Assembly: GCF_000427465.1 (NCBI RefSeq)
Contig: NZ_ATYB01000014.1
Span: forward strand, 1,139,570 to 1,203,569
Direction: 5' to 3'
DNA: 64,000 nt
Source of the DNA: Sinorhizobium arboris LMG 14919
Lineage (GTDB): Bacteria > Pseudomonadota > Alphaproteobacteria > Rhizobiales > Rhizobiaceae
This document shows positions 60,157 through 64,000 of the stretch, in pieces. Each line of letters starts with the position of its first letter. The first letter of the stretch is position 1. The notes beneath the pieces were generated by a model. It worked only from the letters and a program-made list of their open reading frames with translations, made no database searches and had not been told where the DNA came from. The position numbers were made by a program, and so were the translations under genes.

Positions 60157-61704
60157 ATGTCAAAGGGTGCCGCCCCGAACCTTCTGTTCCACAGTTCCGA
60201 CTGGAATTTCGAGACGCTGGCGCGCACCTATGATGCCATCGAGGAGATCGCGCTCGACGATCTCGGGCTCGACGTATACCCCAACCAGCTCGAGATCATC
60301 TCCTCCGAGCAGATGCTGGATGCCTATTCCTCGGTGGGCATGCCGCTCATGTACCAGCATTGGTCCTTCGGGAAGCGCTTCGTCTTCGAGGACCATCTCT
60401 ACCGCAGGGGCCGGCGCGGCCTCGCCTATGAGCTTGTGATCAACTCCAATCCCTGCATCACCTATCTGATGGAGGAGAACACCATGGCCATGCAGGCCCT
60501 GGTGACCGCACATGCAGCTTTCGGCCACAATCATTTTTTCAAGAACAACTATCTGTTCCGACAGTGGACCGACGCCAGCGCAATCCTCAGCTATCTGGAC
60601 TTCGCGAAGAAATACATCAGCAAATGCGAGGAACGGCACGGAACGCCGGCAGTCGAGGCGATCCTCGATTCCGCGCATGCACTCATGGAGCAGGGCGTCT
60701 TCCGCTACAGACGACCTCCGCGCCTGTCGACCGAAAAAGAGCAGGAGCGGATGCGCGAGAGGCTGGAATACGAAGAGCAGACCTATAGCGACCTGTGGAG
60801 AACGCTTCCGCCCTCGGGGGAGAACAACGACCCGACGCAGTTGGAGCGGGAGATCTCGGAGCGGAAAAAATCGCTGAACCTCCCGGAAGAGAACCTGCTC
60901 TATTTCCTGGAGAAGACCAGCCTCATCCTTGAGCCCTGGCAGCGCGAGATACTGCGGATTGTCCGCGTGATCGCTCAGTATTTCTATCCGCAGCGGCAGA
61001 CGAAGGTCATGAACGAGGGATGCGCCACCTTCGTCCACTATACCATCATGAACAACCTCTTCGACCAGGGCAAAATCAGCGAAGGCGCGATGCTGGAGAT
61101 TCTCCAGAGCCATACCAACGTCGTTTTTCAGCCGGGCTTCGACGACCCTCGTTTTCCCGGAATCAATCCCTACGCATTGGGATTTGCCATGATGCAGGAC
61201 ATCGAGCGCATCTGCGTCGATCCGACGGCGGAAGATCGCGACTGGTTCCCCGAAATCGCCGGTATCGGCAACTGGCGCGAGACGCTTCTCGATGCCTGGG
61301 CGAACCATCGCGACGAATCCTTCATCCTGCAGTTCCTGAGCCCTGCATTGATCCGCAAGTTCCGGCTGTTCCTGCTGACGGACGAGGCGGACGACAATTT
61401 CTGCGAGGTGGCTTCCATTCACAACGAGCGCGGCTATGAGGCGATACGTACCGCTCTCGCCCGCAGCTACGACATCGGCACCAGCCAGCCCGACATCCAG
61501 GTGATGGATGTCGATCTGCTTGGCGATCGGCATCTGCGCCTGCAGCACAATGTGAAGGATGGCGTGCTTCTGGAGGAGAACAGCCGCGATGCCACCCTGC
61601 GCCACGTCCGCCATCTGTGGGGTTACGAGGTCAGCCTCGCCGGCGTCGACATGGAAACCGGAGAAACGCTCTACGAGTGCTCGACGGAGGAACTGTCCGA
61701 CTAG
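60157..61704 (+). CDS. spoVR: SpoVR-family protein
   Basis: A 515-residue protein. Family blocks are visible: LGLDVYPNQLEIISSEQMLD, YQHWSFGKRFVFE, EINPYALGF-type FPGINPYALGFAMMQDIERI and QVMDVDLLGDRHLRLQHNV. Its role outside spore cortex formation is unknown. I chose ATG 60157 over the open frame that begins inside yeaH. Confidence 0.95.
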   Translation: MSKGAAPNLLFHSSDWNFETLARTYDAIEEIALDDLGLDVYPNQLEIISSEQMLDAYSSVGMPLMYQHWSFGKRFVFEDHLYRRGRRGLAYELVINSNPCITYLMEENTMAMQALVTAHAAFGHNHFFKNNYLFRQWTDASAILSYLDFAKKYISKCEERHGTPAVEAILDSAHALMEQGVFRYRRPPRLSTEKEQERMRERLEYEEQTYSDLWRTLPPSGENNDPTQLEREISERKKSLNLPEENLLYFLEKTSLILEPWQREILRIVRVIAQYFYPQRQTKVMNEGCATFVHYTIMNNLFDQGKISEGAMLEILQSHTNVVFQPGFDDPRFPGINPYALGFAMMQDIERICVDPTAEDRDWFPEIAGIGNWRETLLDAWANHRDESFILQFLSPALIRKFRLFLLTDEADDNFCEVASIHNERGYEAIRTALARSYDIGTSQPDIQVMDVDLLGDRHLRLQHNVKDGVLLEENSRDATLRHVRHLWGYEVSLAGVDMETGETLYECSTEELSD

Positions 61705-61804
61705 AACGGGATGAGGAAACCTGTGTGCGGTTTTCCGCCCGCGCTCTGCGCCTCAGCCTATCGGAGGCGATCGCTTTCATGATTTTAGTTAGTTCTTTGT
61801 CTTC

Positions 61805-61853
61805 ATGCATGTCGTTGTCCCAAAACCGCTGCACACTTTTGGGCGACATACAT
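61805..61853. repeat. Palindromic intergenic repeat, copy 1
   Basis: The outer arms ATGCATGTCG / CGACATACAT (9 of 10 paired) enclose CCCAAAA-(CCGCTGCACAC)-TTTTGGG. It lies between the convergent spoVR and peroxiredoxin genes. The right end touches the peroxiredoxin stop codon. A related element is at 62955-62977. Confidence 0.65.
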
Positions 61854-62533
61854 TAATAGGCGAGTTGAGAAGCCGCCGACATCAACTCTTCGGGATTCAG
61901 CGCCCGGCATAAATTCCGGCCTTCCTCTTCGACTTCTGTGAAACTCCACCGAACCACACCCTCTCGGTCGAGCAGGAAATGGCCGACAAGCTGCATATGG
62001 CCGGGAATCCTCACCTGCTGATCGGCTTCTTTGATTTCATATCCATCCTTGTTGCTGAGAAGGTCACCCCCGGCGGCCGGATTCATTGGTTCAGGCAATT
62101 CCCCCGGCCAATCGACCCGCATCTCCGTGACTGCGTCCGCTCCGACCTTGTACGGCCAGTCGGTCGCATTCTCCGTGAGTTCCAGGAGGGGTAAGCCGAA
62201 GGCGCGGTGCGAAGCTCGCTCGGGATCGGATGCTGCAAGAAGACCGGGTATCGGCTGATAGCGGAAATAAAGACGCGCGCGTTCCACGGGGGTGTTTACC
62301 ACCGCTAGAGAGTGCACGCCTTTCTCACGCAGGGCTGGATTGAGCCGGGCCATCGCCGCGACATGGCGTCGGCAGAAAGGACAAAGCAGGCCTCGAAACA
62401 AACCGATCAACAAAGGGCTGCGGCCGCGAAACTCATCAAGCGCGATCTTCCCCTCGCGAGAGATCGCATCCAGCACGATGTTCGGGGCCCGGTCGCCCGG
62501 TTGCAAAGGATGGTCTTGATAATGCGCGGACAT
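61853..62533 (-). CDS. Peroxiredoxin-like (AhpC/TSA superfamily) protein
   Basis: A 226-residue thioredoxin-fold protein. The active-site-like CPFC lies at residues 51-54 (LLCPFCRRH), after a hydrophobic strand LLIGLFRGL. A C-x-x-C pair at this place is closer to thioredoxin or AhpE-like redoxins than to typical two-Cys peroxiredoxins, so the activity is uncertain. ATG 62533 was preferred over TTG 62539 because GAGGAGG is spaced 7 nt from it. No EcfG match lies upstream. Confidence 0.8.
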   Translation of the reverse strand: MSAHYQDHPLQPGDRAPNIVLDAISREGKIALDEFRGRSPLLIGLFRGLLCPFCRRHVAAMARLNPALREKGVHSLAVVNTPVERARLYFRYQPIPGLLAASDPERASHRAFGLPLLELTENATDWPYKVGADAVTEMRVDWPGELPEPMNPAAGGDLLSNKDGYEIKEADQQVRIPGHMQLVGHFLLDREGVVRWSFTEVEEEGRNLCRALNPEELMSAASQLAY

Positions 62534-63043
62534 TGACAACCTCCTCGCCCGAAGGACCAGTCAAGAAGAGGCAGTATGACAAATGCTTCGCGGTCGATCA
62601 CGTGCTGGGCGCAAAAGTCCTGCTCGAAAGCATTCGGGCATGCACACCCTGACCTCTCGTCTCAGCGTCAGCCAGGATAGACCTGAGAATGGCCCCATAT
62701 CGGCCCGCGAGCAAGCGTAAACAGCAGCTCGTGACCGGCGCTACAGGACGCGACACAGCGCCATTTAAACATCTGCAATCTCTTCCCCGTCACAGAAATG
62801 CAGAAACTACTTCAAGGCTGTCGGATATGAGGCCGATTAAACGCGACGCGCTTTAAAAATCGCGACACGCTTTAGGTCGACCAGACCTGATCATCGTGGT
62901 CCGGAGCGCTTCAGTGCTCCATCGAAGCATTGAAACGCTCTGATACTTTCGGACGGAAAACCGCTGCGCGCTTTTCCTGGAGTTGCCGCCGCTGAGGTCA
63001 AGGCTGAGATGAAGTCGGTGGGGAAACGCGCGCGCTCCGGAAA
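62534..63043. other. Intergenic region with repeats, no gene
   Basis: About 510 bases with no coding frame I trust. It holds a tandem pair, CGCGACGCGCTTTA (62842-62855) and CGCGACACGCTTTA (62861-62874; 13 of 14 identical), and a dispersed-repeat-like block from about 62880 to 62990 ending in the hairpin described at 62955. Confidence 0.55.
62955..62977. repeat. Palindromic intergenic repeat, copy 2
   Basis: GGAAAA-(CCGCTGCGCGC)-TTTTCC. The 11-nt loop differs from copy 1 (61826-61836) only by two A-to-G changes, while the outer stem pairs differ but remain complementary. Confidence 0.6.
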
Positions 63044-63397
63044 TTACTTCTCCGTCCCCTCAGGGGAAATCTGTTGCGATTCGCCGCCGGTGCCGGTTTG
63101 GGCCGTCGGATCCCGGTCGGTCGGGACCGGCTGCCCGGTGCCGACGCTGCCCGTCTGTTCCGGTGAGGGGGCGGGTTGAACCTGTTCCGTCTCGGTGAGG
63201 CGGTCGTTATCGGTGCTTTCGCCCCAGATTTCCACCGCGCCCCAGACGACGAGGGCAAGGAACAGACCGCCGACGAGCACGCCGAGCACGGGTATGCCTG
63301 AGCGGCCCTGTTTCGCCTCCTCGGCAGAGAAATTCTCTCTGTCCGCTCCATGCGTCGCAGAGGGCGGATCACCGCGTTCGTCGAGATATTTGGCCAT
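63044..63397 (-). CDS. Small single-span membrane protein, likely stress-induced
   Basis: A 117-residue protein. A charged N-terminal part, a hydrophobic span at about residues 34-58 (VLGVLVGGLFLALVVWGAV) and a Pro/Thr/Gln/Gly-rich C-terminal tail are seen. No known domain is recognised. GGAG lies 9 nt before the ATG on the minus strand. An exact EcfG-type promoter ends about 30 nt upstream, so general-stress control is predicted. Confidence 0.8.
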   Translation of the reverse strand: MAKYLDERGDPPSATHGADRENFSAEEAKQGRSGIPVLGVLVGGLFLALVVWGAVEIWGESTDNDRLTETEQVQPAPSPEQTGSVGTGQPVPTDRDPTAQTGTGGESQQISPEGTEK

Positions 63398-63427
63398 CGC
63401 TTTTAACTCCGTTGACTGTGACTGTGG

Positions 63428-63453
63428 AACGGAACGGGAGCCGACAATGTTCC
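63428..63453 (-). promoter_or_regulatory. EcfG/RpoE2-type general-stress promoter
   Basis: Read on the minus strand: GGAAC (63453-63449), a 17-nt spacer, CGTT (63431-63428). It is an exact match to the EcfG consensus and has the same spacing as the prkA promoter. The start of the 117-residue protein gene lies 30 nt downstream. Confidence 0.75.
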
Positions 63454-63457
63454 GCGA

Positions 63458-63724
63458 TCAGTCTCCGGGCGGCCAGGAGTCGGCGACGCTGCGGCGAACG
63501 AGCTTATAGGTGTGGTCGGGCTGAACTTCATAGGTCTCGAAGACCATGGTCCCCTGATGCAGGAACCGGTTCTGGATCATGGTGCCCGGGGCGGCGCGGG
63601 TTTTTCGCGACGCGGCGTTTTCGCCATAGGTAAGGCTGCCCGGAAGCGGCTCCAGGTCCGGAGGCGTTGCGGTGCAGCCCGCAAGCGCAGCCACGCAGAT
63701 GAGTATGAGGCCCATTTTCTTCAT
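63458..63724 (-). CDS. Small lipoprotein of unknown function
   Basis: An 88-residue protein with a lipoprotein signal: MKKMGLILICVAALAGC, with the lipobox LAGC at residues 14-17. The mature part (TFxxYxV-like segment FETYEVQPDHTYKLVRRS) has no motif I know. The ATG at 63724 follows AAGGACAG; the longer open frame upstream lacks coding character. Confidence 0.78.
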   Translation of the reverse strand: MKKMGLILICVAALAGCTATPPDLEPLPGSLTYGENAASRKTRAAPGTMIQNRFLHQGTMVFETYEVQPDHTYKLVRRSVADSWPPGD

Positions 63725-63827
63725 CAACTGTCCTTCGCCTTGATTATTGGAGCCGATGGTCGACCGGGAACGGTTTACGGCAGATCGAAGGTGCGCCGCA
63801 ATCATCGCGTGTCGGGAAATGTCCGGT

Positions 63828-64000
63828 TCAGTTAAATTTCTCAAATCGCTTGACGGCGCGTTCGCGCTTCAGCCTGGAAAGCCGCCGCAGCCAGAAGAAA
63901 CCGTCGAGCTGGTCGATCTCGTGTTGCAGGCAAACCGCCATCAGCCCTTCGGCTTCCTCCTCGCGCGCCTCGCCGCCCAGGGATTGAAAGCGCACACGCA
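63828..64000 (-). CDS. Peptide-deformylase-like protein, 3' part
   Basis: The last 56 codons of a gene that enters the window from the right. AEGLMAVCLQHEIDQLDG (63900-63953) aligns with deformylase motif 3, normally HExxH with two zinc-ligand histidines. Here the second His is Gln (HEIDQ, codon CAG at 63909-63911). The tail LRRLSRLKRERAVKRFEKFN is basic. It may be a deformylase-like paralogue with altered metal binding. The rest of the gene lies outside the window. Confidence 0.85.
   Translation of the reverse strand, partial: RVRFQSLGGEAREEEAEGLMAVCLQHEIDQLDGFFWLRRLSRLKRERAVKRFEKFN

Noticed and set aside
61617..61856. A 79-codon plus-strand frame running past the spoVR stop
   Set aside because: It lies in another frame of spoVR, extends into the palindromic repeat, and has no ribosome site.

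Overview
The window reads as one contiguous piece of an alphaproteobacterial chromosome, most likely Sinorhizobium/Ensifer or a close member of the Rhizobiaceae. The evidence is the GC-rich coding sequence, two near-identical tuf genes, adk lying between secY and rpsM, an alpha operon without rpsD, and dispersed palindromic intergenic repeats of a rhizobial type. Two sites also match the EcfG/RpoE2 general-stress promoter (GGAAC-N17-CGTT). The genus is an inference; no database was searched.

Layout. 1-10 kb: the 3' end of prfB, an exported protein, NAD kinase, tRNA-Thr, a LysR regulator divergent from an FMN azoreductase, a small Cys-containing exported protein, rlmB, then tRNA-Tyr/tRNA-Gly/tuf, an exported protein of unknown function and an NAD-dependent epimerase. 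10-22.6 kb: tRNA-Trp, secE-nusG, rplKA, rplJL and rpoBC. 23.6-28 kb: the str operon (rpsL, rpsG, fusA, second tuf). 28-43 kb: S10, spc and alpha ribosomal operons with secY, adk and rpoA. Strong hairpins or intrinsic terminators divide these operons at several junctions.

43-54.6 kb: msrQ/msrP (both minus strand), a DegP/HtrA-type protease followed by rarA, a guanidinium exporter preceded by a two-hairpin guanidine-II riboswitch, then a long minus-strand run: class III alcohol dehydrogenase broken by an in-frame stop, a YaiI-family protein, a DUF1345 membrane protein, S-formylglutathione hydrolase, a CrcB fluoride channel, an RluC/D-type pseudouridine synthase, a HAD phosphatase and an ATP12-family chaperone. 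54.6-64 kb: an XRE regulator, lipB, tRNA-Leu, the stress module prkA-yeaH-spoVR behind an EcfG-type promoter, a peroxiredoxin-like protein, a small membrane protein with its own EcfG-type promoter, a small lipoprotein, and the 3' part of a peptide-deformylase-like gene whose HExxH motif has become HEIDQ.

How it works together: most of the window is the translation and transcription core. The flanks hold detoxification and stress functions: formaldehyde, guanidine, fluoride, oxidised methionine, misfolded periplasmic protein, and general stress. I found no CRISPR array, prophage, insertion sequence or replication origin. The most useful non-routine items are the riboswitch, the two EcfG-type promoters, the interrupted formaldehyde dehydrogenase, the degenerate deformylase motif and a pair of repeats with a shared loop and different stems.
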